Part shown: positions 48,913 to 61,291 of the stretch, piece by piece
Layout: each line of letters starts with the position of its first letter
Position numbering within the stretch: position 1 is the first letter of the stretch
NCBI RefSeq assembly: GCF_020536995.1
Contig: NC_068355.1
Coordinates: forward strand, 126,423,472-126,487,471
Direction of reading: 5' to 3'
Source: Dreissena polymorpha
Taxonomy: Eukaryota > Mollusca > Bivalvia > Myida > Dreissenidae
DNA length: 64,000 bases
The notes under the pieces: model-generated
Databases searched by the model: none
Seen by the model: only the letters and a program-made list of their open reading frames with translations
Told to the model about the DNA's origin: nothing
Translations under genes and position numbers: made by a program

Positions 48913-51232
48913 GACATCTCCATTTGTCCATAATGTTAAAAGATAGTGGTTTCACATTTAAGATCTGTTTTCAGTCTCCTTAAACGTGCTTGTAGTTCTG
49001 CTTTGTCAAATGCTTGAGAACTGTCAGATTGTTAAGAAATTGATAATTTATCATTTAAGACCTCGCGCTATAGTGATACATATTTTCTATTGCTGACGCA
49101 CACCCATAAGCTCTTGTTCCAAATATTCAATTACCTAATGTTAATGTGTTTCCTTAACCTGATCTAATAGTGTATTGTCCCTTTGTTTTTCTGTCTATCA
49201 GATATTACATTTTTGTAGATATAAATATCAGCAACATTCTTCTGCCGTATGAATATTTGAAATGTGATTTCTTATCCAAACAGTCATATATTATCTATTT
49301 TTATATATTGAATATAAGAAATATTCAATTGTATTATGAATATTTTAGATGAGATTACTTATGTTTACAGTTGTTTCATTTAAAAACATATTAAAACTCA
49401 AACGCAGTCGCCTGAAATCGACCATATCGTACATAAATGGAATATTCTTAAAAGGGAAAACTAGTGCAGGCTAAAATACATTTTAAATAAAGTATAATGA
49501 ATTAATAATCTTGGTAATCTAGACGTTTTCCAAATTCAATTAATATATGCTAATAATTGTTAATATTGTTGCAAATACTTTGAATATAAACGAACACGTT
49601 AAAACATGTGATGTATTATAACAAGCGAGTTGTTTAAGTCGATTAATATCAAATCGTCCGTTGTTAATAGAAGTGACTTTGATTCGCATTTTATATTGAT
49701 ATTAAAATTTCATAGGCAAATAATGTCGAACACAAATTCATCTCGTATATTCATTTGTTTTATAAATTGCATTGGTTATATGTTCACACAATAAGGAGCG
49801 CGTACTTTTTATGGGAAGCATTGGTTTAACAAATACCTATTATATTTGTTTTATGTCAAAGACGAAATACTAGACTATTCAGGCCAATTTAATATTTAAT
49901 ATTTAATATACGAAGATAATGCAATACTCTGTCTATTAGCTGTTATTTTTCGCTATATTTCACACATCGGTACTATCTTCGTTTTCATGTGTAGGACCAG
50001 ACATTGATTTCTTTGTTTAAGTTCCATAGAACTTTACTTAAGGGGGGAATCGAAACCTCTCTATCGCCAGGCGTGCAATATATCCACAGAAGGCAGCGAA
50101 GTCTTCTGAGTTAAATTCCTTTTCTATATACGTTGGACAGTATGTTCTTTTCAGAAAGGTTGCGACTTCATCATTTATTGTATTTGGACCTGATATTTTG
50201 ATGAATTATGATAAAGCGCTGAATTCATTTGTTGGAAAGCTTTGTTGTCGGTCCAACTTGAAGTCGAATGTTGCTGTTTAAAAAAAAATTCATTCATCTT
50301 GAAAAGATTTGAATGCAATATTGTGATATACTCTATGAAAATTGCACACACATTTTTCACAAAAATGAAACAGTTATTTCATAACGTGTTCAGTTATGAT
50401 TTGTTTAAATGCCAGGAAAACTACATATGTTAGTAAAGGGCGTTTTTTCGTAATTGTGGATGAAACGCATTTTAATTTTACCAAAGTTCAAAGTTTATAG
50501 GCAATCCGGAAAGCTCTTGTGGCAAAATACATTTACACAAAATACATATGGCCATGACATGAATTCATACAATACAACAAATTACCATATGAACAGATAT
50601 GAAAAATCTATAAACATATAGTGGGTATGACTATATAACACTGTTTTGTGAGTTAACATGCGAATATTTAAGAACAAGATTATATAAGTTTTCACATCTA
50701 AGTTTGAAATGCATTTCAAGTAAAATTATTAAGCTTTTTATAAAACGTTAGTTGCCACACTGTGAACAAGTCTAATGGTATTTCGGTAACTTTGCAGCGC
50801 TCTATTGATAGCATTGAATTAAACAAACATCGGTCGGTCAACACATATATGAACAACCACCTAGCCATTTGATCAAATGCACCAAAACACATGACTTACG
50901 GCGTCGTTATATTTACATGTTAAAAACTAACTTCTGCAATATTTAATTTTTTTTTGGGGGGGGGGGGTCGATGGATATTTAATTTTGTAAATATCTATAA
51001 TACATTTTCAATTTATATTCATCTTTCAGAACTAATAAAACACACCGTTTAACAAAGATTCCAATGAATTACACATAATACTTAATACTTTATGTGATCT
51101 GTACAAAATGATTGTACAAACATCGCCGTAAACCTATGATAATTGGAACAAGATCTTAGAACATTATTGAGTAGGTTGTTAATGGTAAGTATACACTCAA
51201 TATGTATCTTCTTATAAGTGGAATGTAAGTAC
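48913..51232. other. Non-coding stretch
   Basis: AT-rich. Contains a short T-run followed by a G-run at 50948-50967 (a homopolymer junction liable to assembly error). No gene seen. Confidence 0.5.
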
Positions 51233-51865
51233 ACACTTTAAAAAGAGTATATATTAGTATAGAAGAGTTACTTAAGTAAAAATGTATCCAAAGTGTGATA
51301 TACAATAAATATTAACAACTTAAGTCTGAAACATTAAAAAGCTAAACTAACACTAAGCTTAAGTAATCATAAAGGGGTTTGGAAAATACACATTGTTATG
51401 ATAGATTTTGCTTCTATTAACAATATATCTAGGGATATTAAGATACATATTTTAAAGTATTTGGTAACCAATGTTCCTTTAAAATTTGTAACCAGTGTTC
51501 CTTTAAAACATTTAAGTGAATCAGGGGAGATAATTTCAAAACTAATTTCAAAAAGTCAACATAAGTAAAGCCCCTTCAGCTGTTTGATGAAAGTACAAGT
51601 TCTTGATATTTGAATATTGGCGTACAAAATAAAGTAAATTACATGCAAATAAGTTATAAGTTATTATATACGCAAAACATAAACTGTCAGCCGACGAAAC
51701 TTACCAAAGGGAGAGCTAAGACCTCTCCTTCGCCAGGGGAGGCACTTGATCCTACTAACGACCATCATCTGAGAAAAAATACAATGGAGTACAAGTTTAT
51801 CATCAACATAATCATCGTAACAATCCTGAAGGATTTCCAACTTGCATCAACATATTTTCAAGCTT
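51233..51865. repeat. Triplicated block 3, copy 3
   Basis: 51233-51680 matches 35049-35505. 51680-51865 continues with 'ttaccaaagggagagctaag' and 'aatcatcgtaacaatcct', matching 6045-6195 of copy 1. This copy therefore bridges the two others and is the most complete. Confidence 0.85.
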
Positions 51866-53934
51866 AAGTTTTCATTGATTGAAGTTTTCATTAATTGAAG
51901 TTGTTAAAATGCACGATCAGAAAGTACATTTACCATAACCAATAACAATAGGTTTCTTTCAAGTGCATGACGACGGTATTTAGTATAAATATAGACACGT
52001 ATTTTTCCAAGACATACACCCAATTCGCATATATGTGTTATTTAAGTGGTAAACAAACTATGTATCTTTGTGCAAAACAATTTATACTGTTTATTGAGTT
52101 TCGATTTATTTGTTTTATGTTTTTATATTTTGATTAACGAAAAAGAATGAGTAATTCCATTTGCATACTTGTTGTATTGACGAACTAACATGTGCAAATA
52201 TACTTCTTGAAAGCTTCATATCATTTGACATAATCGGAGTGATTTGTAGCGGAAAGAAAAACGAATGTTTTAATGTGAAGCAGCAGTTTATCACAAACGA
52301 TGGATTTCAACAGACCACAATGATTGGATGAGTTCATGTGCACGCACTTTGGTGTAAATAAAACATGTTGAATTGTTAATGGTCTTAGTGTTCGTTTCTT
52401 GTTTTCAAACTTTGTGTTTTGATTGTGTAATTATTTAGGCGTAAGGTTCATATATTCGTAAAGTCGTTGGGTTTTCTAAATACATCATATATGATTCGGT
52501 CATTCAACGTTGAATGACACCATTGTGATGTCGCCAATATAAAAGATTGATTCTCCCCAAAAGCCAAGTAATCATGAATCATCAAAGATCAATACCTCTT
52601 GTCATAAGTTTTCATTGCACAAAAGCAATCATTAACAACCTGAGGCAAACACATACATCATTCTTTAAATAGTTTCCTCGAGTGACCCACTAACCACGTT
52701 GAGTGTCCCAGACATCAATTTCTTCTTTTGGACTGGTCAAATAAAGTTGATGATCAACTGTTCACATAAGGAAACAATATATGGCTCTATTGAAGACCGT
52801 ACAATGACCGTTTAAGACTGTCATGGGATTATTAATGAACAGTTTTATCTTCATTACGCAATCATTAGCCTAAGGAAAATTGGGCGTGTCCCTATATTAA
52901 GCTTCCGCAGAATTTCAAAGGCCCATCAACACAAAAAAAGAAACAACCCACTAGCCGATTATTTTTATCAAAATGTATTATTTTTCAGTGGTAGAGGCGC
53001 AGAAAATGTTTCTTTGCACAACTTATGTATTTAACCTCGGTTTTGATAAAATGATGTTATCTGGCATTACAACTGCGCTATTCTTCTATCAGAAGCATCG
53101 TTCAGATCTCACTCAAAACTATGAATATATGCATAAGGCATCATTTAAACCGTGACGGACAGACAACAGCATTAAGAAGCGGACGGACGGACACTACTTT
53201 ACATGTTTAAGATGTTTAAGTGTTTTATAACTTATATGCTTAAAGGAGGTGTTCTGCTCCTTAAAAATCCACATAAAGGACGAGACAATTTTTATCCTAA
53301 AGTGCTTATACAACGAACAACAACGATTAGGGTATACGGACGATCCCGACAAAACATTTCTTAAAATTCAGAACTAATAGGCTGCGGATTAGTCAATAAT
53401 GAACCGCCTCGGAGTCGTTCAATTACATGTTCTAAGGATACTTTTTAAACACTTTTTTATAAATGTTTCAATACTTTCTAATTATTTACAAGTTTTGTCT
53501 CTACGATTTGCTTTGTTTTGTAATTGCGCCAAACATTTAAGAACAAACTATTTATCGAGTAGGACCCGATCTGAAGTTGTTCATGAGATAATACATCACG
53601 ATTCGGAGTTAAGATGAGAGGAAATAAATCAAAATGTTATTAGAACGAGTGTCCCAATACAACCGCATAAGTGCAACAAAATACTGCCAATTAGATATAA
53701 AGACAGCCACAAATCGCCTGTTGCTCATCACAACTCTGCTGGTTTAAGAAAGCTAATTGACAAATTCACAAAATTACGCTAGATCAACATATTCTCAAAA
53801 GAAATATCGGCCGACAAAGAGTTTTCGGCATTTTACGTTTCTATTTTCATTTTAGCTCGATTTCATCGAAACGATACTATTGACTATGAAACATTCTCAA
53901 TTACATTTCCTGTAAAGAAGTAGTTTTTTGTTTT
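51866..53934. other. Non-coding stretch
   Basis: AT-rich. A short 'gacggacagac'/'gcggacggacggac' piece at 53154-53192 suggests a decayed dispersed repeat. No gene seen. Confidence 0.5.
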
Positions 53935-54015
53935 AAGAAAATGCTGCACACACTTCATGTGAGGGCATTGAACATAGGAACTCCTGATTGCTAGGCGGAC
54001 ACCATATCAAACAGG
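53935..54015 (-). repeat. tRNA-derived SINE fragment
   Basis: The minus strand has 'gatatggtgtccgcctagca' (53986-54005), the same head as 7850-7990 and 55475-55640. The B box is degraded. Confidence 0.55.
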
Positions 54016-55474
54016 TGTTCTATTTGTTTATATTTGTCAAAAACGTGTGGTGCAATTTGTAAAACAAAGTAGCGAACAAATAAATAACTGTGGTATGTTT
54101 TGTATACTAAATGGCAAGTTATTATCTCAACTTTCGAAATCGACAGTATTTTCAATATCAGAAATTCAGCATTTATATTTGGCTAAAATTAAATGCAAAC
54201 GTATGGGTTGATGGTATTTACTGTGTTACCACTTGCATGCATACAATAAAACTTACTATATTTGGTAATATTAAAGTCAGAATTTACGTGAAATATCGAC
54301 TTGAAAATATTTAAGAATTTAAACTCAAACCAATTTTATGAAAAGTTAATCACATTCTACAAACAAGAACAACCTCAGAAAAGACGAATCAAAACGCAAG
54401 CAACAAATATATAGGGGAAAATCAAACCAATGCACCAAACTGTGGAACACGCGTACATGCAATAAAACATTGCAATCAGAAAAGGAAAAGCACTGCAATG
54501 TTTGGCGATTTCTATTTGAAAAACAGTTGAAACTCTAAACATTAAAAATAACCCATATAAATGAAAGTTTCATTCACACTACGAAATGGTATGCAGGACA
54601 GCTAAAACAATACTAATAGTCAGATCACACTATTAGAACAAATTTGAAATCAGAAAGTGTCAGTCAATGTTCCGAAATGTGAACAATTTAAAAATATATA
54701 ACAAAGAAGCAATTTCTTGCTCAAACACCAATCGACGTGATATCGACATGTATTGGTCCCATGAGATATATATTTGACAAGACAACGTCATGGAGATGAC
54801 AACGTATTAGTTCTCCAAAGCATGATTCGACATAAAGATCCCGAACCGTATTATGATGCAGATACATTTGTAAGCTGATCAATATGAATTCAATTTCAAT
54901 GCGGCTGATTTTGATACTTTCCAATTTTATGAAAACGCGATGATTGACGGACCTTATTTAATGTGATGTGAGCAATGTCCCCCACCTCTGTCATTGTCGT
55001 AAATTAAAAGAATGTTGAAAAACACATCGTGTTTTCACAGGTTTCAAACATACACAAAGCACCATGTTGACTAGAAATCTGACAAACACTTCGTGATAAA
55101 GGATCATAACTAGGTTTGCAAATCAGTGTTAAGAATAAAAACAATCCCTTTGAGAAAGTCGCATTCATTTTCACAAACTTCATTTAACGCAATTGCCTGT
55201 TCCCGCATTGCGGATGCATCCACTGATCACTCAGTTTAAACAAACATGATTCATTTATTTAACCGGTTGCACTGATATTTAGTTTTCAAAGGATTTAAGA
55301 TTTGTCAGCTTTTTTGCCAGCATATGAGAGTTTTTTTTCTGAAAGGCTGTCACTTCGGGATGCCTATATGATTTTCCATTTACATCGGAAACTCAGACTG
55401 TAACTGAATTGTTTACATACACATTCAGCTAAGCTTGTGTAAGTATCGATTGATTCAGAATATTATTTTCGCCG
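54016..55474. other. Non-coding stretch
   Basis: AT-rich; no gene or clear repeat seen. Confidence 0.5.
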
Positions 55475-55640
55475 TGGCGTAGTTGATATGGTGTCCGTTA
55501 AGCGACCAGGAAGTCACGTTTTCGATCCCCACCGCGAGACTGGTTCTAGTTCTAGGAAACGGACTCGACAGCGTTTCAAATAAGCCTTAGGCTTTCGATA
55601 CAATCGAGCTTAAATAAATAGATTTTAACTTAAATTCTTG
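55475..55640 (+). repeat. tRNA-derived SINE, nearly full length
   Basis: 'gccgtggcgtagttgatatg' (A box), 'ttttcgatccccaccgcgag' (B box), then a body with 'ctaggaaacggactcg' and a 3' end 'caatcgagcttaaataaata'. The short AAATA-type tail is typical of SINEs mobilised by a LINE with a microsatellite end. Confidence 0.7.
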
Positions 55641-55749
55641 GTAATCATCAAATAAACTTCCTCGACATTTGTAGCTGAAAGCGACTCCATTAATAATTCG
55701 TTTCTAAAGTAAACGTTATGTTTTGACGACTTATTTGTTGTGCAATGTT

Positions 55750-55757
<8 letters not shown>

Positions 55758-55827
<70 letters not shown>
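55758..55827. repeat. (TA)n microsatellite
   Basis: About 70 bp of TA repeat. Confidence 0.95.
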
Positions 55828-55829
<2 letters not shown>

Positions 55830-56799
55830 TGAAATGACTATTGAACTGACACGCTGAATATATTTTGAGTTTAACCGCGGCCGACACTGTCAGTTATAAA
55901 TGAATCGATGTTGGTGTATTATTCCACCATTTGAAGAAGGTGGTTTATTTCTGTCGCAATGACTAAGTTTAAGTTTGTCCGTTAGTCCGTCTGTGCAATG
56001 TTTTGTCGATCAGCCATATTTTGGTCATGTGGATTCTGGAATGTGGAGCTTCTTATGTCCACCATCATTAGACGACATTTCGCGTGCAGCATCCATGTCG
56101 CCAAAAGTCTGTTCGAAGTTAAAACTTGACAACAAAAAGCTTGAAATTCCTTCCACTGCCCAATCTGTGTCATTTATTGATGGATAATAACTAGGTAGAC
56201 ATGTAAATCATCATGAAATGTGGCAAGTGACATCTGTCTCCATACACATCATATTAAAACGTATAATTCAAAGGTTAAAGTTTGCCGAAAATGAGTTTGT
56301 CTGGACTGTCTTTTTTCACTAAGCATGCTTATTTTAAATAACCTACCACCAGGAGAAAACGTTATTTCGTTAGCAAAATATATTTTCTACCGCAGCGGTC
56401 AATAGCACTTTATCTGAAAGGTAAAATTTGGCAATAAAAAAGCCCGATATTTAGTTAACTTTGTCCTGAGATCCCGCTGTAAATTCAGTCACGGATATTT
56501 ATTTAATCAAAGTCCTCAGAGATTCAATTCTCCTCGGATGATGGTCATAGCATCAATTTATTAGGAAACACGAAAATAAACGGTCCTGGTTAAATGTGAA
56601 TCCGTTCAAAAACATTTCAAATTTAATATAATATGTTGAAATAGTACAGTTATTATATTATAATAATATGTTGAAACAGTACAATTATTCACGCCGAGTC
56701 CATTATTTCAGCAGGGTGTGTGGTTGTGAACATATTATTAAGTATTTCAACAAAAGCAAATTTATATATTAGCAGTAAACACATGAGATCCATAAAACA
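55828..56799. other. Non-coding stretch with a dispersed repeat
   Basis: 55930-56290 has the look of a mollusc interspersed repeat ('ttagtccgtctgtgcaatgt', then 'gaagttaaaacttgacaac', then 'atcatgaaatgtggcaagtg'). Frames on both strands across it are short. A direct duplication of 'tattataataatatgttgaa' occurs at 56630-56680. Confidence 0.4.
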
Positions 56800-57360
56800 C
56801 TATTGGTATCAGAAGATGCAAACAAATATACCAAAAAGGCTACGCACGCGCAAGAAACATTTATGACTCCAGAATACGCAAAACAATTCACAAAAAGCAC
56901 AATCAAGAAAATTTTTCATTAGCATATGCAAATAAATGCACCAACATATACACAATACACCACCAAGCAAATCAAACTCAATAAACAAGATTGACATAAG
57001 CACATGTAAACTAAAGACCCAAAGAGCAAAGAACGTGAAAGAAACAAGATTGGCATAAGTATATGCAAACCAATTTACAACAAAGCTGAGCACATTCAAA
57101 AAACACGATTGGGATCAGTATACGCAAACTATAGCACCAAAACAGAACACAGTATTAAACAAATAAAATAAACAAGATTAGAACAGCATTTTCAAATCCA
57201 TTAACTCACAAAGCAAAGCACACTAAAAACACGATAGGCGACATAAATAGAAGAGGCGAAGCAAAGCAACGTCCGGAAAAGTAAATCCCACACACATTAT
57301 TGACATCAGAAATGGACGAACGGGGGCTGGAGGCTACGCACATACAGGAAAAAAGATTTA
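56800..57360. repeat. Degenerate minisatellite, about 60-bp unit
   Basis: About nine units carry a 'gcataagtatatgcaaacca'-like word followed by 'caaaaagcaaagcaca'-like and 'aaacaagattgg'-like words, at roughly 56810, 56870, 56918, 56993, 57051, 57113, 57180, 57240 and 57300. The 96-codon minus-strand frame in it is a product of the repeat. Confidence 0.65.
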
Positions 57361-58699
57361 TATCAGAAAATACAAAGCGTAGCCTGAATAAAATATTGAC
57401 ACCACTTCACGCGAAAATTGAAATTAACGGCATAGCACATATTATACCCACTATAATAAAAACAATCGTCAAAAGTCTTGAGCCGTGCAGGAATTTCAAG
57501 TAACAAGATAATAATATGATTGATAGAATATTAATTTTCAATTCAAAGTGAATACAATAAATCGACGGATTGATTGAAATTTTACTAATTTGTGTGTAAA
57601 GTGTTTGTTCTGTATATGGAACTTAATAGACACTCACCATGTTAAGTTTATATTTTTCCGTTAAAAGCACTTGATATATCAGTCTGTTTGCTACATAATA
57701 AATGCATATGGTATTATTCAAGAGAGGTAATTTTCGATGTTGCAATATGGTCAAAAACAACATTGATGTATAGTTGTTGTATAGAACACAACATAAAGAA
57801 GCTGGTGCACATGGTTCCTCATTATCTATGAAGTTAAACGTTGTCACCACATAGTATGATTCAATATAAAAATGTTTATGAAAAAAAATTACTATGGCGC
57901 TTTTATATATTATTAATGTTTTAAAGAAATGTAAGAAAGTTAATTTCCCCAAACAAAGTAAATACTCTCCAACGCAATTGAAGAGACTTGTTCAGACATT
58001 TATAAAATTAGAATTAAAACAATCTTAAGAACATACAATTTATATAGTTAAAATATGGCTATTTATTTAATTTTGTGCTTGTGTTAAACTTTGCATGGTT
58101 GATTAAACAAGTTTCGTTGCCATTAAAAATGCAAATACACAATTAATTTTTAATAGAGATAATCCATTATCAGTGTTTTGTGATTTCCCAACGAAATAAT
58201 AAATAGTGGTAATTGTTATCATTAATAGAAGATAATTTTTTTCATGAAAGCATATGTTCACTCTTTCACCGCAAAAAGTACCCGACCAGAACATGATTCT
58301 CTATATTAATAACAAAGATATTGATATTGACTTGATAACTCGAAATAGCAACGCACTCTAGACATGCAGAGTGAGCTACGTACCTACATATATTCAGCCC
58401 AATTACTACACTAAAATTCAATTTTTTGAGCGGTCACAGTTGTTATATTTTAAGTAACAGTTTTAAAGGCTTACAATTATATTTCAAACTTAGTCTTCAT
58501 GCACCTTTTGCCAAATGCAACGTTCACGCAATGTTGTTCAATTTAAAATAACTATATTGTCAACGAGGCCCCTAGTTGACACCGCTGTCAATACTACCCC
58601 TGCGAAAATATTTTCATGAAATCATGAATTTTTCATACTTTTAAGAATTGTTCATGGACTCTTCTTCATTAATTCATAAGGATCTCTTAACGTCACTTC
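57361..58699. other. Non-coding stretch
   Basis: AT-rich; no gene supported. A 109-codon minus frame at 57623-57952 shows no domain. Confidence 0.45.
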
Positions 58700-59115
58700 A
58701 TGAAGTTTTCTTCATGAAGTGAGGTTTGTTCCAATTCATGAAGATCTAAAGAATATATCAAGGATTCCCAAAATTCATGAATTATTCATAAAATGTTTTA
58801 AGAATAAATTTAGAATATTTATTTAAAATAAATTCACGAATTTAATATTCTTAAACCACCCATGAAATATTCATAAATTATTTCATGAATGTTTTATGAA
58901 TATTTTTTAAATTAAAAATCCTTAAACCACCCATGAATTATTCATAAAATGTTTAAAGAATAAATGAAGAATATTTTTGGAATTTAGTATTCTTAAACCA
59001 CCAATGAACTATTCATACAATATTGTATGAATGTTTTATGATTATTTTTTTGAATTTAAGATTCTTAAACCATCCATGAATTATTCATCAATTATCTTAT
59101 GAATGTTTCAAGTCA
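58700..59115. repeat. 71-bp tandem repeat rich in TTCATGAA palindromes
   Basis: The word 'cttaaaccacccatgaa' recurs at about 58853, 58924, 58995 and 59067 (71-72 bp apart), with earlier weaker units from about 58700. Each unit pairs 'attcataaa' and 'tttatgaat' words, so single units can fold. Confidence 0.8.
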
Positions 59116-60118
59116 TTGAGCAGATCAGGTATTTTAGTCAGAATTAAGGAAAAAATTGCGCCATTACTCGGAATAAAATAGGTCCTTAATCGGAGGATTT
59201 TACAAAGGTCACAAACTTTTTTAAGTTGGGAATTATAATTTATTCTGCCAATCCCACATAGTACTACTATAGACACTGTCAACATTGTTGGTTTCTATCA
59301 TAGCCTGATTTATTTGTAAGATGTACCTTTTTCCCTCTCCCGTTAATCTTCATGCCATTACAGTAAACTTTGTAGGGTGACGGGTGACAAACATAATAAA
59401 GTCAACATATGCACATGAATCTGATTATACCCAGATCCACTAACATATAAATCAAACCATGTTTGTCTTTTTCAGTTTCGAATGAAAGCCTTGTAAAACT
59501 GTTTTTCTTAGCAAGTGAGCTTAACTTAAATGAACAAACCATTGTGTACACACCGGTCTTACTGACCTGTGTACTAACGCATAAGGAATTGTGGGTAGCA
59601 CTTCTTTTACGAGTGAAACGTGAAAGCAAAAGTAGGTCAGGTAATCGGGCTTCTGATAATCGCTATCAGTCTTAATAGAGATTCAAAATCACATTTAAAC
59701 ATAATTAAACAACATTTCTTTAAACAACATTCCGTTTTAAACACACAATAAAAACGATTTTTCTTTCATTATTAACATTTTCATTCCTACGCAAAACTAC
59801 TTTTGCGGAAGCCTAATTCCCCAAACCAGGGGAATTTGATGCGTTTTAGTATAGAGGTGACAATAACGTAGTGACGTCACCATCTATGTATAGAATGATG
59901 AACACACAATATTGCTTCCGTTTCTAGAACGCAATCTGCATCGTTCATTGACAAACGCATTTCATGTACCCCACTCATTACATAATATTCTACGTTTATT
60001 CGATTGTTATTATTTTCGTAATCCAGTATTCTTTTCGTAAACACAGATTAAAATTTGAAAAATAGAAAAGAAAGAATATTAAATATCAATCGTAATTGTT
60101 CTTTAATAATTGGCTTGT
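59116..60118. other. Non-coding stretch
   Basis: No gene supported; the frame at 59402-59675 on either strand shows no domain. Confidence 0.45.
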
Positions 60119-60424
60119 TCAATCGTCCCGCTCGGGTGAGTCCGTATTATTGCAGAATTGCTTTATGAAAAGACACTCGTAAATTTCCGTCATTGACGGT
60201 ATTTTACGCTGTTCCGAAACGTGATTTTGATTGGTCGATTTTCTTTCAAACAAATGCTCCAAAGAGGGTGCCAATTTCGACGTTTCAACTTTCTGCTTGA
60301 TTTCATCTGTTAACAAACAATACACTTTCGTATTTAGAAAATAATTAATTGGATAATCGCAATTTTTCGGTGGAACAGCCAAGGGCCATTCTTTCTCCGA
60401 GAAAAGTAAAAGTAAAAATATCAT
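60119..60424 (-). CDS. Hypothetical 101-residue protein
   Basis: ATG at 60424 on the minus strand opens MIFLLLLFSEKEWPLAVPPK, followed by mostly polar sequence with five cysteines, to stop at 60119. A TATATAAG box lies on the minus strand at about 60465-60458, 35-40 bp before the ATG. The short hydrophobic start could be a weak signal peptide, but it is too short and charged to be sure. No family recognised; a chance frame is possible. Confidence 0.25.
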   Translation of the reverse strand: MIFLLLLFSEKEWPLAVPPKNCDYPINYFLNTKVYCLLTDEIKQKVETSKLAPSLEHLFERKSTNQNHVSEQRKIPSMTEIYECLFIKQFCNNTDSPERDD

Positions 60425-61081
60425 AACGAGTGTGTTGTCCAGAGCCCCTCGGACTCTCTTATATATTGGTGTATAATCAAATTAGTGGTGTGTAATCTTA
60501 GTAATAGTGCTTCAGGTTACGCATGCCCAATTAATTTCCTTTTTTGTTTTATATAATCGCAATCTTTGATCTCACATTTCACCATGACCGACCGATAAGC
60601 CAATATATCACTATAAATGACTGGAAAGGTGGTTTCACAAGCTTACAAAAAAATGCATTTGAAAACATTCTATACGCCGTAACTCAAAATAATTACCTTA
60701 GAACATATGCACCAGTTTTTACAGCTACCGGAATTGCCATTTGAAGGCAAACACCATGCCCTACTATTGAGGCTGGCAATCCTCAACATACACAGAAATG
60801 CACAAATCAGGCCTTTTGCCCTATGACTTACACATGTACCTTTAAACTGATACCAAAACTTATCATTTCAAATGCATTTTTAAAATCTTATGCACCAGGG
60901 GACCGTTTTACTAACAGAGTTACGCTAGCGTATGTCTACGATTTTCGTAATTCCTTGCGTACGTTTGAAATTTTTGCGCAAATGCGTTTTACTTAAAAAT
61001 GCGTACGTAAGTTTTACGTAAGTTTTAACGCAACTTTACGAACAAAAAAAGCATGCGTAAGCATTCAGTATTTTCGTAAAT

Positions 61082-61291
61082 ATGGCCGCGTTATTTCCGA
61101 GAAGGAACGCTCGAAGGAGAAATCCAAGGATTTTTAGAGATCGACCAAACTATCTAAATGTTCTGACAGAGCAAGAAATACAGCGAAAGTATAGACTGTC
61201 AAAAACACAAATCTACACAGTCCATGAATTAATTAAGGACGACATATCGCCGCAATGTAACAGAAGTCACCCATTGTCGTCAATGACGAAG
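61082..61291 (+). CDS. HARBI1-like exon 1
   Basis: ATG 61082 to donor 'aag|gtaata' at 61292, phase 0, 70 codons. Arg-rich start, then [20 protein letters not shown], the usual N-terminal region of Harbinger nucleases. Confidence 0.8.
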
